Positions 1 to 7,846 of a stretch of 39,270 nucleotides of DNA are shown here, piece by piece (position 1 is the stretch's first letter; the number at the start of each line of letters is the position of its first letter). The stretch is from positions 1 to 39,270 of the forward strand of contig NZ_LQPE01000168.1 in the NCBI RefSeq assembly GCF_002101735.1. Reading direction: 5' to 3'. Under the pieces are notes generated by a model. It was not told the origin of the DNA. It searched no databases and saw nothing but the letters and a program-made list of their open reading frames with translations. This DNA is from Mycobacterium kyorinense. GTDB lineage: Bacteria; Actinomycetota; Actinomycetes; Mycobacteriales; Mycobacteriaceae. Both the position numbers and the translations under genes were made by a program.

Positions 1-310
1 CGTCACCCCGGCTCCCGTCCCATCCCTACCACAGACGCACTCTTCGCGCCTGCAAGAGAAGAGGTACAGGAGTGACCAATGAGCATCTAGGTGTCGATCT
101 TGCGGACGCGTTTCTCGGACGAATGGTCGATCGCGAATTCACCAGTGACAGATAAACACGAGGCCGCCTGCCCAGACTGGAAGTGCCCCATATCGAAAAG
201 AACGAACACCAAGATGGCGCAACAAAGTTCGCCGACATCGCGGGTCGCGCGGGGTCACGGTCCCGCTTTTGCCCAACGTGCGTTTCGGCTGCTAACGTAG
301 GCGCAACAGT

Positions 311-359
311 CCCCGCCAGGGCTAGAGCTTTCGGCTTCCCCAACCAGGCGGGGCTTTTT
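311..359 (+). terminator. Possible rho-independent terminator
   Basis: CCCCGCC at 311-317 can pair with GGCGGGG at 347-353, and a run of five T follows at 355-359. The loop is long (29 bases) but can fold partly on itself. No convincing plus-strand gene is seen upstream, so it may end a transcript that begins outside the window. I see no supported gene in the rest of 1-500, only short ORFs without a credible start signal. Confidence 0.35.
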
Positions 360-503
360 CTCTCTCAAGGCTTAGTGCTGAGTGATTCGCCGCCAGACTG
401 GTGCTGCAGGTAGGCCTCCAGCCATCGAGTGACACGTGTTGTGTTACGTGGCAATGGTCCAGCGCGTAATAGGCCCGCAGAATATGGGCAAGCCGCTGGC
501 GTC

Positions 504-1013
504 TCACGCCGCTCGCTTACGTTCTTCGCGCCACGCCTTCTTAATCGCACGAACCTCGTCCTGGGGCAGAACCCCGGCAAACGGCGTGCAGGAACGAAGC
601 GTCGTCGCATGATCGGATGGATCGAGCAGAACTGCGATGATGCGTCCCACGCCAGCATCCAAGATTGCTTCCCATTCACGCGCATATGGCGCGCTGTGAA
701 TGTCGATAGCTCCCGAGGCCCGACCTTGCGCCAGATTTGCACGGGCTTTGCCGATCACCACGTCCGGGTCTTGGAGCAGGCGCGGAATCAACGCGGCATG
801 CAGCCACATGGACAGCTGCGCACCGTTGTGTCGGGAAGCCCCCTGGGTCGTAGCTGTGAGTTTGTTGGTCACGGCGCGCTCGGGGATTCGGCGGTGGGTG
901 CCCACCATGACGCAGGGCAGCTGCCCTTGATTACAGAGGTCGACGATGTGTTGCCGAGACACACCAAGTCGCCTGGCGGCCTCACCAGTACGCAGAAGGG
1001 TCTCGTCACGCAT
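504..1013 (-). CDS. Excisionase-like HTH antitoxin, apparently orphan
   Basis: A 169-residue protein with an N-terminal MerR/excisionase-type helix-turn-helix (about residues 6-50: LLRTGEAARRLGVSRQHIVD, then a short wing with GTHRRIP). Its C-terminal half includes a SPFAGVL-like motif (CTPFAGVLPQDE). This layout is known from actinobacterial antitoxins that normally sit just upstream of a PIN-domain ribonuclease; it would bind its own promoter and neutralise the toxin. Here no PIN-like ORF follows at 1-503, so it may be orphan, a relic, or a free regulator. The ATG at 1013 is the natural start, because the HTH begins within ten residues. It is divergent from the MenA-like gene at 1416. The fold is well supported; the antitoxin role is inferred from family context. 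Confidence 0.7.
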   Translation of the reverse strand: MRDETLLRTGEAARRLGVSRQHIVDLCNQGQLPCVMVGTHRRIPERAVTNKLTATTQGASRHNGAQLSMWLHAALIPRLLQDPDVVIGKARANLAQGRASGAIDIHSAPYAREWEAILDAGVGRIIAVLLDPSDHATTLRSCTPFAGVLPQDEVRAIKKAWREERKRAA

Positions 1014-1071
1014 ACCACCAAGCTAGGCAGTATCCACCAAAAACACAAGTGACCTGCTTCGCTGTTGGGGC

Positions 1072-1085
1072 GTTGGGGCCCCAAC
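1072..1085. repeat. 14-bp perfect palindrome between divergent genes
   Basis: GTTGGGGCCCCAAC is a perfect palindrome about 60 bases upstream of the excisionase-like gene (starts at 1013 on the minus strand). It could be an operator for that HTH protein. The rest of 1014-1415 contains no gene I can support. The stretch around 1185-1300 reads open with protein-like composition (GEVWAIVDRFFPQCQ) but has no start signal, and may be a gene remnant. Confidence 0.35.
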
Positions 1086-1378
1086 CGATCACTTGTTGGC
1101 GATGAAAGTCGGCCCTGGCCGGCCGGTCAACGCGCGACGAGGCCGATCACTGAAGAACCGCGCCACCTTTGCGTCACCACGACGGGGAGGTGTGGGCGAT
1201 CGTCGACCGATTCTTTCCCCAGTGCCAAAGCCACCTCGGTCCCGAGGCCTGGGCCAACACTTACTCGCCGCAGAGTGATGGCCGATGGGCAAACGGGGCC
1301 ACCGCACGGGCCGTTAGGTCGGACATCGCCTCGTTGTCGTGTCTACGGTAGCGTTTCGCCTGGTCAGAGTGTCTCTCC

Positions 1379-1407
1379 TTTCCCGTATGACAGAATCTCG
1401 GTACACT
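1379..1407 (+). promoter_or_regulatory. Candidate promoter for a near-leaderless MenA-like mRNA
   Basis: TACACT at 1402-1407 is a fair -10 box, placed 17 bases after a weak TTTCCC at 1379-1384. Transcription would start around 1413-1415, right at the ATG at 1416. No Shine-Dalgarno sequence precedes that ATG. A leaderless transcript, common in mycobacteria, would explain both facts. This is inference from spacing only. Confidence 0.35.
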
Positions 1408-1415
1408 TTGATGTC

Positions 1416-2027
1416 ATGAATGCGGTTAAGACTCCAGGCGCGGCGCTTGCTGAGGTGCCCGCTGGCAGCTTTGTGCGGGTCGATGACCTGCCCGGTAGCC
1501 GGGCCGCTGCCAGCTGCGCGGTGTCACGCGCACACAAGGCGGGCGACCTGGTACCGGTCCTCAAGGGCCTCTATTTCAAAGGTGCCAAGAGTCGTTACGG
1601 GATGTCCCGCCCGACGGCTGAACAGATCGCCGTGCAGGTGCTCGGCCCCGTCGGCGCCGGACCAGCGGGTGTGTCCGCTGCACGGACATTCGGGCTGACC
1701 ACTCAAGTCCCGGCAGAGCCGACCTTCAGTGTCGCCGGCCCGGTGCCCACTGTGCATGGCGTGAAGGTGTCCAAGCGCAACAACATGCGCCGCCGCGACC
1801 TCAAGTGGACAGAGGTTGCGCTGCTGGAATTGCTGCGTGGCGACTGGGAATACACCGTCGATGACGGCTGGGACGCCCTCGTCGACGCCGCGGATCAGGC
1901 TGTCCGGGATGGCCGGGTACGCCTGCAAAGTGTCGGTGACGCCGTTGACGGCGAACGGTCCCCAGCGGCCAGGAAGCACTTCAGCCACCTCATCGAGGAT
2001 CTGCGCGGCCGCGGCGTGCGAGCCTGA
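1416..2027 (+). CDS. AbiEi-type (MenA-like) antitoxin
   Basis: A 203-residue protein of the AbiEi antitoxin type. The N-terminal part (residues 8-75) has a winged-helix character (VRVDDLPGSRAAASCAVSRAHKAGDL, then VLKGLYFKG, typical of the wing and the following strand). The C-terminal half (FGLTTQVP through KWTEVALLELLRG) matches the usual AbiEi C-terminal domain. In this family the protein represses its operon and counteracts an AbiEii nucleotidyltransferase toxin. Start chosen at the ATG at 1416, because the longer frame back to 1065 has no conserved content and a promoter-like sequence lies just before 1416. Its stop overlaps the toxin start by one base (TGATG), the usual arrangement for coupled translation. 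Mycobacterium tuberculosis MenAT systems are the closest known analogues. Confidence 0.75.
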   Translation: MNAVKTPGAALAEVPAGSFVRVDDLPGSRAAASCAVSRAHKAGDLVPVLKGLYFKGAKSRYGMSRPTAEQIAVQVLGPVGAGPAGVSAARTFGLTTQVPAEPTFSVAGPVPTVHGVKVSKRNNMRRRDLKWTEVALLELLRGDWEYTVDDGWDALVDAADQAVRDGRVRLQSVGDAVDGERSPAARKHFSHLIEDLRGRGVRA

Positions 2028-3028
2028 TGGCGCTGCTGCGCGACCGCCCGCAGGACCTGCAGGGACTTATCGGCGCCGCTGCTGCGGCCCGCGCGCTCGA
2101 CCCGATCTTCCTCGAGAAGGACTTCTGGGGTACCGAAGTGCTGCGGGCTGCCACGGCTCCGCGCACGCTAACCGCCAGAGACGGCAGCGAGCATCCGGTC
2201 GGCGGTCTTTAAAGGGCGGCTCTAAGCCTAAGCAGTGTCTACAAACTGATCGAGCGGTTCTCGGAGGACGTCGATCTCCTCGTGCGATTCCCCAACGTGG
2301 ACGCCAGCATCGGCGCGAAAGACAAGGTACTCAAGGCCATTCGCGATGCCGTGGCCGACCATCTGCGCTTAGATGCCGCGCACGTAATACACGAGGCAGC
2401 CACCACCGGCATCAAACGCAACGTGCGCTACCACTATCCCGGATCAGCCGTCCCCGACTACGGCCCGCTGAGTTCCGGCGTGCTACTGGAAATGGGTTGT
2501 CGCGGTGGCACATATCCCACCCAACAACACCAGTTGCGGTCGATGATCGCCGAGTACGCAATCGACCAACTGGGCGAATCACCTGAGGCGTGGGACGAAT
2601 TCGCCCCTGTCGCGGTAGAAGTCCTCGCTCCAACTCGGACGCTGCTCGAAAAGCTCGCCCTCCTTCACGACGCCGCGTCACGTTCGGAGCAGGAGGGCGA
2701 GCAGCGGCTGCTGAAGTCAGGACGGCACGTCTACGACACCCACCAACTGCTCGCCTGTCCCGACGTCACAGCAGAACTCGAGGCGATCGGCCGCGAGGGC
2801 GTCGTGCAATTGTGCGCTGACATCGACGAACACAGCCGCGCCGCAGCCTTCAGCTTCACCCCACGACCTGACGGCGGATACGTTCACAGTCCACTACTGG
2901 ACCCGTCGCACCCCAGCCGCGAAGCCCTCAAGCGGGGCTACAACGCGGCGATGGCCCTGGTGTACGGCGTCCGCCCCAGCTTCGAAGACTGCATAGCCGC
3001 CATCGCAACCCACGCTGCACTGCTATGA
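2027..3028 (+). pseudogene. AbiEii/MenT-type nucleotidyltransferase toxin, disrupted
   Basis: The toxin partner of the preceding antitoxin. The first 61 codons (ALLRDRPQDLQGLIGA through FLEKDFWGTEVLRA) end at a TAA at about 2210. Coding resumes in the same frame as SVYKLIERFSEDVDLLVRF and runs to 3028 with a typical C-terminus (LLEKLALLHDAA, then GRHVYDTHQLL). The break falls on the expected VFKGGTSLSKVYKLIERFSEDVD segment. The sequence around 2183-2232 is best explained by about three extra bases (one before GTCTTTAAA and two after it), so the frame is restored but the catalytic GG[ST] loop is destroyed and a stop is introduced. The second catalytic piece (EDVD) is intact. This is either true inactivation or base-call errors in a G/A-rich stretch. 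If intact, it would be a tRNA-modifying nucleotidyltransferase like MenT. Confidence 0.75.
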
Positions 3029-3366
3029 CCAACTCGGCCCATAGTGACGTGTCTGGGGTCCAGGTCCGCCGCGGGCGTCGAGAACAACCGCAGCTCAATC
3101 ATCACGCGACTCTGGAACCTCAAGATCCACAATCAATTACCGAGTCATCTCTTTAGTGTTCACCGATCGCTTTCCGCTGCGGCGGTGGCCACGGTGATCA
3201 CTAGTCGATTCCGCTGGCGTCCGCCCCGGCGGGGCCTTCAATCAGCCAGGTATTCAGCCGCGATTGCCCGCTTTCGATCCCACGAAAATGGGCGATCACT
3301 GCCCGCCATGCGCGGCCGACGGCGCCGAGTCCTCCTTGGCGCTCGAGCCCCGCTACCCTGGGTCTG

Positions 3367-3759
3367 GTGACGCCGAGTACTGGCAAATGGGCCGAATTCT
3401 TCATGGACCCCCCTAAGGCGATTGAAGGCGTCGTCGGCGTCATGGCCGATCAAATGAAGATCCTGGCGGCCAGTCAAAGGCTGTTGGAGAGACTCGACCA
3501 GGCGCCGGCGATTCCCGGTGCGCAGCCGGCCGAGGACATCAGAGCGCAACGGGATGAATTGCTGCGACAATTCGTCGAGGAGGCGCTTGTCCACCACGTC
3601 GCGGCGTTGAGGGTAGCGATAGAACTTCGAAACACCGACGACGCGCGCAAGCCGAACGGCACAGATGCGTTCGAAGCCGAGGTCTGGAACAACAAGTATC
3701 ACGCCTACGTCGATGAGATGAGCCTTGGGCCGCGAAGCCCGGGCGCCAGCGCCACCTGA
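3367..3759 (+). CDS. Hypothetical protein, unrecognised
   Basis: A 130-residue hydrophilic protein that I do not recognise. It is predicted largely helical (QRLLERLDQ, then RAQRDELLRQFVEEALVHHVAALRVAIELRN), with no membrane segment and no cysteine motif. Start given as the GTG at 3367; an in-frame ATG at 3403 (residue 13) is equally possible. It stands alone on the plus strand, converging on the kinase gene that ends at 3864. The 338 bases before it (3029-3366) contain no gene I can support. High third-position GC suggests real coding. Confidence 0.5.
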   Translation: MTPSTGKWAEFFMDPPKAIEGVVGVMADQMKILAASQRLLERLDQAPAIPGAQPAEDIRAQRDELLRQFVEEALVHHVAALRVAIELRNTDDARKPNGTDAFEAEVWNNKYHAYVDEMSLGPRSPGASAT

Positions 3760-3863
3760 CGGCTCGGCCTTCGAGCTCGGCCACCCCGTTGACATCCGTC
3801 TTGCCACGCTTGGATCGATCGATCACGGGTTGGCGCTGAATGAAATCCGCTACGCCCGCTGCA

Positions 3864-5429
3864 TCAGGAACGAAGACTTGGTTTGATCAAGCAGTCGTCA
3901 TGTATAGGGCCCTCGTGAAATTCGGTGATACCTGCTCTGGCTAAGCATGACCGATCTAGCCCGATCATTTGCAGGTCGCCATGCTTGTTGTATTCGGTCA
4001 TTATCCGGGCGGGGTCCCAGACAGCGAAGATGACTGCTTTCCACCACGACAGAGCGTGACCTTTGTTGTTGAGATTGTCGATCCAGGTTTGAGGGAAGCA
4101 CCCAATTTTCAACTGCGCTAGACCGTTATCGCCGGGCTGTACCACCCAATAGGTATGTGGGGAGTCGCAGTCACCAGGTGACTCCCAGTAGTCACGTAGC
4201 CAGATCCCGTCCCAATAAGGTTGGGGCCCGGGGGGTATAGGGGGTGGTTGGCTGGACTCGACAGTAGGCAACGACGGCTGTGTTGTCGTCGTGCTCGGTG
4301 TCCATGGCTGCACGGTAGAGGAGAGATAGGGCTGTTGCTCCGATACACTGCTGGCGCTGTGGTAATGCTTGGTGACCAGCACGAGTCCGATCAAAATGGT
4401 TGCGACAATCGCCACCACACCCAGTGCGCCCGCGACTATCGCCACGTCTTTGCCGTTTGAATGACTGCGCCCCGTGCTGCCATGAACAGGCGGGGGCAGC
4501 GTTGCGGCCATCACGTTCGCTGGCCCCGGCGACGCCCGCTCCGTCTCCAGGCCCGGACCCCACATCACCGTCCCCGCGGTATCGCGTTGCGGTTCCCACG
4601 AGCTGCGCAGCGCCGCGGCGAAATCCTGACAACGCTCGTAGCGGTCGCCGGGCTGCTTCGACATCGCCCGAGAAATCGCCGCGTCAAGTGAACCCAGGTC
4701 GGGCCGCGCATCGCGGAGCCTGGGCGGAGGCGAATTGAGGTGACAACCGATGACCGCGGCAGGGTTCGAGTGCGCAAATGGAGGCGCTCCACAGAGCAGC
4801 CGATACGCTGTGGCTGCCAGCGAGTACTGATCCGCGCGCGCGTCGAGCGGCCTGCCTGTTAACTGCTCGGGGGCAGCATAAGTGATAGTTCCGACCGTCA
4901 TATTGGTGGCTGTCAGACCGCTGACGTCGTCGACGCGTCGGGCTATTCCGAAATCAGCCAACATGATTCGCCCAGTACCAGTTGATGGTTGCGTGAGCAG
5001 GATATTGGCGGGCTTGACGTCGCGATGCAGTAGGTCGTGCTCGTGGGCATAGTCGAGCGCTTCAGCGATCGCCACGACGATAGCGAGCGCATTGTCGGGC
5101 GGCATTCCCGCCGGAAATTTCTTGCCAAGTAAACGGCCGGCGTCGGTTCCATCCACGTAGTCCATGGAGATCCATAACTGCCCGTCGCATTCCCCACGGT
5201 CGTGCACCCCGACGATGTGCGGATGCCACAACGCGGCCGCCAGATCAGCCTCTCGCGTGAAGCGCGCCCGGAACTCGGCGTCAGCCGACACCTCAGCAGG
5301 CAATATCTTCAACGCTTCGCGCCGCGGCAGCCGTGGGTGTTCGACAAGGTAGACCTCACCCATGCCACCGGCCCCCAGCAGGTCCACAATCGTGAAGCCT
5401 GCAAATTCAGAACCGCTGGCCAACGGCAT
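3864..5429 (-). CDS. Membrane Ser/Thr protein kinase (PknB/PknH-like)
   Basis: A 521-residue Hanks-type kinase with all key motifs: glycine loop GAGGMGEV (residues 19-26), ATP-binding Lys41, catalytic HRDVKPAN (135-142, Asp137), DFG (159-161), APE (186-188) and the following DxxADQYSLA helix. A proline-rich juxtamembrane linker (about 280-325) leads to one transmembrane helix (329-352). A C-terminal domain of about 165 residues follows, rich in Trp and with four cysteines (CDSPHTYW, KIGCFPQ, RSCLARAG, DDCLIK), presumably extracytoplasmic and disulfide-bonded. The layout matches mycobacterial receptor kinases such as PknF or PknH, but I do not recognise the sensor. It is monocistronic, between two convergent or parallel units. 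An FHA-domain regulator at 9713 on the same DNA is a plausible phospho-substrate or reader; that link is inference. Confidence 0.92.
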   Translation of the reverse strand: MPLASGSEFAGFTIVDLLGAGGMGEVYLVEHPRLPRREALKILPAEVSADAEFRARFTREADLAAALWHPHIVGVHDRGECDGQLWISMDYVDGTDAGRLLGKKFPAGMPPDNALAIVVAIAEALDYAHEHDLLHRDVKPANILLTQPSTGTGRIMLADFGIARRVDDVSGLTATNMTVGTITYAAPEQLTGRPLDARADQYSLAATAYRLLCGAPPFAHSNPAAVIGCHLNSPPPRLRDARPDLGSLDAAISRAMSKQPGDRYERCQDFAAALRSSWEPQRDTAGTVMWGPGLETERASPGPANVMAATLPPPVHGSTGRSHSNGKDVAIVAGALGVVAIVATILIGLVLVTKHYHSASSVSEQQPYLSSTVQPWTPSTTTTQPSLPTVESSQPPPIPPGPQPYWDGIWLRDYWESPGDCDSPHTYWVVQPGDNGLAQLKIGCFPQTWIDNLNNKGHALSWWKAVIFAVWDPARIMTEYNKHGDLQMIGLDRSCLARAGITEFHEGPIHDDCLIKPSLRS

Positions 5430-5539
5430 GTTTCGGAGCCTAACCCAAGCTGGTTCGCCTCCGGCGTCCGTCGCGCGCGCGCCGCGGCCGGCGACTACAA
5501 CCTCGGTCTCTTCGTGGCGCCGCTTGGGCTCGCAGGTTC

Positions 5540-6064
5540 TTACAGGTTAGCGAGAGTGGCCGCAATGTCTTTGGTTAATAGATAGAGGTCTAGGTTGGCC
5601 ATGTCGTCGGGATCGAACGGTTCGAATCCGAAGCGCTGCCACCAGCGGAACGCGTCGGCGTTGAGCGCGGTGACGACGACAGCCCGACAAGCTGCCTTGA
5701 TATTCAGTTCGGCGGCCGTTGCCAGGATGTGCTTGACCATCTCAGTACCAAGACCAAGTCCAGCCACGCGCGTGTCCGTTGCTAGTCGACCGATCAGCAG
5801 CGCAGGAACCTGCTGCGGCGCACCCTTGCCCAGAGGTTTGGGGCTGGCCGAGCGATCGACAGCGGTCATCGACAAGGTGGCATAACAGACGACGTTGTGG
5901 TCGGCGGTAGTAATCACCCACACCGCCGCTGTGTTGCCGCGGCGGTTCTGGCCCGCATATTGACGCAGCCACAGGTCCAATGGTGCTTCACCAGAGGCGA
6001 ATTCGTCGCGGTGGTGCTTGTGTGGGTCGAGCAGGGCGGGTCGGTGGAACTGCACCTCAGGCAA
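5540..6064 (-). CDS. GNAT acetyltransferase toxin (TacT-like)
   Basis: A 174-residue GNAT-fold protein. The acetyl-CoA loop is visible as RVAGLGLGTEMVKHIL (about residues 99-114), preceded by the beta-4 strand PALLIGRLATD. The C-terminal half has the typical NADAFRWWQRFGFEPF segment, where the Trp-Trp-x-x-Phe-Gly-Phe motif is characteristic of TacT/AtaT-type toxins. Those toxins acetylate charged aminoacyl-tRNAs and block translation. The gene overlaps the end of the DUF1778 antitoxin by eight bases, the standard antitoxin-first order. Length is normal for the family (about 160-175). I see no missing motif, so it should be active. The exact tRNA target cannot be read from the sequence. Confidence 0.85.
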   Translation of the reverse strand: MPEVQFHRPALLDPHKHHRDEFASGEAPLDLWLRQYAGQNRRGNTAAVWVITTADHNVVCYATLSMTAVDRSASPKPLGKGAPQQVPALLIGRLATDTRVAGLGLGTEMVKHILATAAELNIKAACRAVVVTALNADAFRWWQRFGFEPFDPDDMANLDLYLLTKDIAATLANL

Positions 6065-6335
6065 GCCAGGTGAACTTTGCCGGCCGCTGCAATGCTTTCG
6101 CTAGCCGCTCATTGACCTGCGCGGGGCGGTTCAGTGCTTCGGAGAAAGCGGCCACAGCATCGGGGGTGAGGTGGATGACTGGCCGTTCGGCGAGCAGGTC
6201 GTCAGCCGCGCGGTTGGCGGCCTGCAGCACGAACGCCGTGACAGTAAGATGCGCCTCACTTGCAGCCTGCTCCAGTCGCCGCTTAGCGGCGGCATCGACG
6301 CGCAGCTGCAACCGATCGTCCTTCATGGAAGTCAT
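6057..6335 (-). CDS. DUF1778 ribbon-helix-helix antitoxin (TacA-like)
   Basis: A 92-residue DUF1778 protein. The N-terminal ribbon-helix-helix reads DDRLQLRVDAAAKRRLEQAASEAHLTVTAFVLQAA (split here around residues 5-40). The C-terminal half (FSEALNRPAQVNERLAKALQ) is the usual flexible toxin-binding tail. It should bind DNA as a dimer, autorepress, and sequester the GNAT toxin encoded immediately downstream. The ATG at 6335 is chosen because the ribbon strand starts three residues later; the longer frame to 6413 adds unrelated sequence. A second ATG (MKDDR) three codons in is also possible. No Shine-Dalgarno is visible, in line with the promoter lying directly upstream. Confidence 0.85.
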   Translation of the reverse strand: MTSMKDDRLQLRVDAAAKRRLEQAASEAHLTVTAFVLQAANRAADDLLAERPVIHLTPDAVAAFSEALNRPAQVNERLAKALQRPAKFTWLA

Positions 6336-6341
6336 GTGCTC

Positions 6342-6370
6342 ACAATGGCAGTACATGATCAGTCTGTCAA
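6342..6370 (-). promoter_or_regulatory. Candidate promoter of the TacAT-like operon
   Basis: On the minus strand a perfect TTGACA (6370-6365) is followed 17 bases later by CATTGT (6347-6342), a weak -10 match. Predicted transcription start is about 6335, the first base of the antitoxin ATG, which suggests a leaderless mRNA. The -35/-10 interval contains CATGTACTG and CATTGTGAGCACATG dyads that could form the antitoxin operator. Confidence 0.4.
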
Positions 6371-6440
6371 GGCCGGGACGTCTGCCAACGTCGGTTTCGG
6401 CATCCACGGGCATGCGATCCTGGCACGGAAGGAGGAGATC

Positions 6441-6767
6441 ATGCGCACCGTGACACAGCGCGACATGCTGCCAGAACGGCTCTATCGCCCGTTCGCAGTG
6501 CCGGATCGCCTCGACGAGCTACAAGGACCCGCAACCGGCGTGATCGAATTGCCAAACCGTATCGCATGGCGAGGACGACATCTGTTCGATCTCGCCGACA
6601 GGGACGAAGCCGTAGCCGCGTACAGCGCGGTCCTCGCAAGCGGCCGCGAAGCCGACGTGCAAAAGTGGATCAACGCCGACCTACTCCGAAAGCTGTGGCC
6701 CCACTTGCGCATCCCGCGGCTGGTGCGCAGGGAATGGGAACATCTCCTCGACACGATTCCCGCCTGA
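6441..6767 (+). CDS. Putative antitoxin of MenT1-like nucleotidyltransferase
   Basis: A 108-residue acidic/basic mixed protein with no hydrophobic segment. The start at 6441 is firm: a strong AAGGAGGAG ribosome site lies four bases upstream. The N-terminus (MLPERLYRPFAVPDRLDELQGPATGVIELPNRIAW) resembles the small proteins encoded before AbiEii-like nucleotidyltransferases in actinobacteria, and the C-terminus (WPHLRIPRLVRREWEHLL) is a conserved-looking helix. It ends 33 bases before the nucleotidyltransferase gene. I infer an antitoxin or cognate partner from position, order and size. It is not an AbiEi winged-helix protein, unlike the pair at 1416-3028. Confidence 0.65.
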   Translation: MRTVTQRDMLPERLYRPFAVPDRLDELQGPATGVIELPNRIAWRGRHLFDLADRDEAVAAYSAVLASGREADVQKWINADLLRKLWPHLRIPRLVRREWEHLLDTIPA

Positions 6768-6800
6768 CCGCGGCCTGCGCCAGTCAACCGTCTGCGCGGC

Positions 6801-7358
6801 ATGGAACAGCTACCAGGGTTTCTCGGCGAAGTGGCCGCTGTCGTTCTTCCCGCACTCGAAACCCTCGACATCGCGCTGGCCGGCGGCAACGGACTGCGCG
6901 CACACGGAGTCACTACGCGTCCCTCCAACGACCTGGACACATATTCCGCGTCCTTTGAGACCGCCATATACGAGCAGGCCGGCCAGCTCGTCCTCGACGC
7001 GGCACGAGCTGCCGGCTGGAATGCCGAGCTCGAAATAGCCAGCGACTGGTTCCGCGGCATCACTATCTGGCGTCCTGGAACAAACCCCGAACGTGACAGC
7101 GTGGGGATCGACATCGGGCAGGAGTACCGGACACGGTCAGCGCAGAGGATGGCGCGAGGTGGTCTGGTGATGGACCTCGATGACATTTCCGCTGGAAAAT
7201 GTCGTGCGCTCTGCGACCGCCGAGAAGCGCACGATTTCGCGGATGTCGCATGTCTGCTGACGCATCCAGGATGGAATCTGGATCGGCTCTATGCCAACGC
7301 AAAGACGGCGGTCCCGAATCTCACACCGATGCGCTCCGAGGGGGGCCGGTCGCTTTAG
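6801..7358 (+). CDS. AbiEii/MenT1-like nucleotidyltransferase toxin
   Basis: A 185-residue nucleotidyltransferase-fold protein. The signature is present: ALAGGNGLRAHGVTTRPSND followed by LDTYS gives GG[NS]-x(12)-ND-x-D, the metal-binding core. It continues with a DIGQEYR strand and the typical C-terminal helix pair DDISAGKCRALCDRREAHDFADVACLL. Short nucleotidyltransferases of this type include MenT1 of M. tuberculosis, which adds nucleotides to tRNA 3' ends. The C-terminus (about 15 residues after LTP) looks atypical and runs directly into the left flank of the TnpB element, so the last residues may be replaced by insertion-sequence DNA. The core is complete. Start at ATG 6801; a weak purine stretch precedes it. 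Confidence 0.72.
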   Translation: MEQLPGFLGEVAAVVLPALETLDIALAGGNGLRAHGVTTRPSNDLDTYSASFETAIYEQAGQLVLDAARAAGWNAELEIASDWFRGITIWRPGTNPERDSVGIDIGQEYRTRSAQRMARGGLVMDLDDISAGKCRALCDRREAHDFADVACLLTHPGWNLDRLYANAKTAVPNLTPMRSEGGRSL

Positions 7359-7435
7359 CGGCCGGGGGAATCGGGGCGTGGGTGAACAGTGTGGTCAGGC
7401 CAGTTTTGTCGGTGTCGTCTCGTAGGGTTCTGGGT

Positions 7436-7846
7436 GTGTCAGGTCAGCGGTTTCGTCGCACGCCGGGAGGCGTGTGCTCGCTGGGTTTGCATTTGGTGTG
7501 GTGCCCGAAGTATCGGCGACGGGTGTTGGGTGGGCGGGTCGCGCGCCGCCTCGATGAGTTGATTGAGCAGATCGCCGACGAGCACGGCTGGCATGTCGTG
7601 GCGCATGAAGTGATGCCCGATCATGTGCACCTGTTCGTGCGGGTCGGCCCGGCCGACGCCCCGGCCGCGGTGGTGCGCGCATTCAAGGGCCGCACCGCGC
7701 GGGTGCTGCGCCAGGAGTTCCCGCACCTACGCAATTTCGCGAAGGTGCTGTGGTCGCCGGCGTATTTCGCCGCCTCGGTCGGCTACGTCTCGGAGACGAC
7801 GGTGCGCCGCTACATCGAACACCAGTGGGATGCGGTGCTGGCGTGA
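7436..7846 (+). CDS. tnpA: TnpA, IS200/IS605 Y1 single-strand transposase
   Basis: A 136-residue HUH transposase. It starts at GTG 7436, which gives the usual family length. The HUH motif is visible as PDHVHLFVRV (His63, His65), and the catalytic tyrosine is Tyr126 in VRRYIEHQ, followed by the expected Gln. The beta-strand LGLHLVWCPKYRRRVL lies at the N-terminus as in other members. It cleaves and joins single-stranded ends at replication forks. It is intact here; copy 2 keeps only the last 40 residues. It overlaps tnpB by GTGA, so the two are coupled. Confidence 0.9.
   Translation: MSGQRFRRTPGGVCSLGLHLVWCPKYRRRVLGGRVARRLDELIEQIADEHGWHVVAHEVMPDHVHLFVRVGPADAPAAVVRAFKGRTARVLRQEFPHLRNFAKVLWSPAYFAASVGYVSETTVRRYIEHQWDAVLA

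Noticed and set aside
72..155. 28-codon ORF (GTG start) reading MTNEHLGVDLADAFLGRM
   Set aside because: Protein-like, but the ribosome site touches the start codon and it ends quickly; not enough to call a gene.
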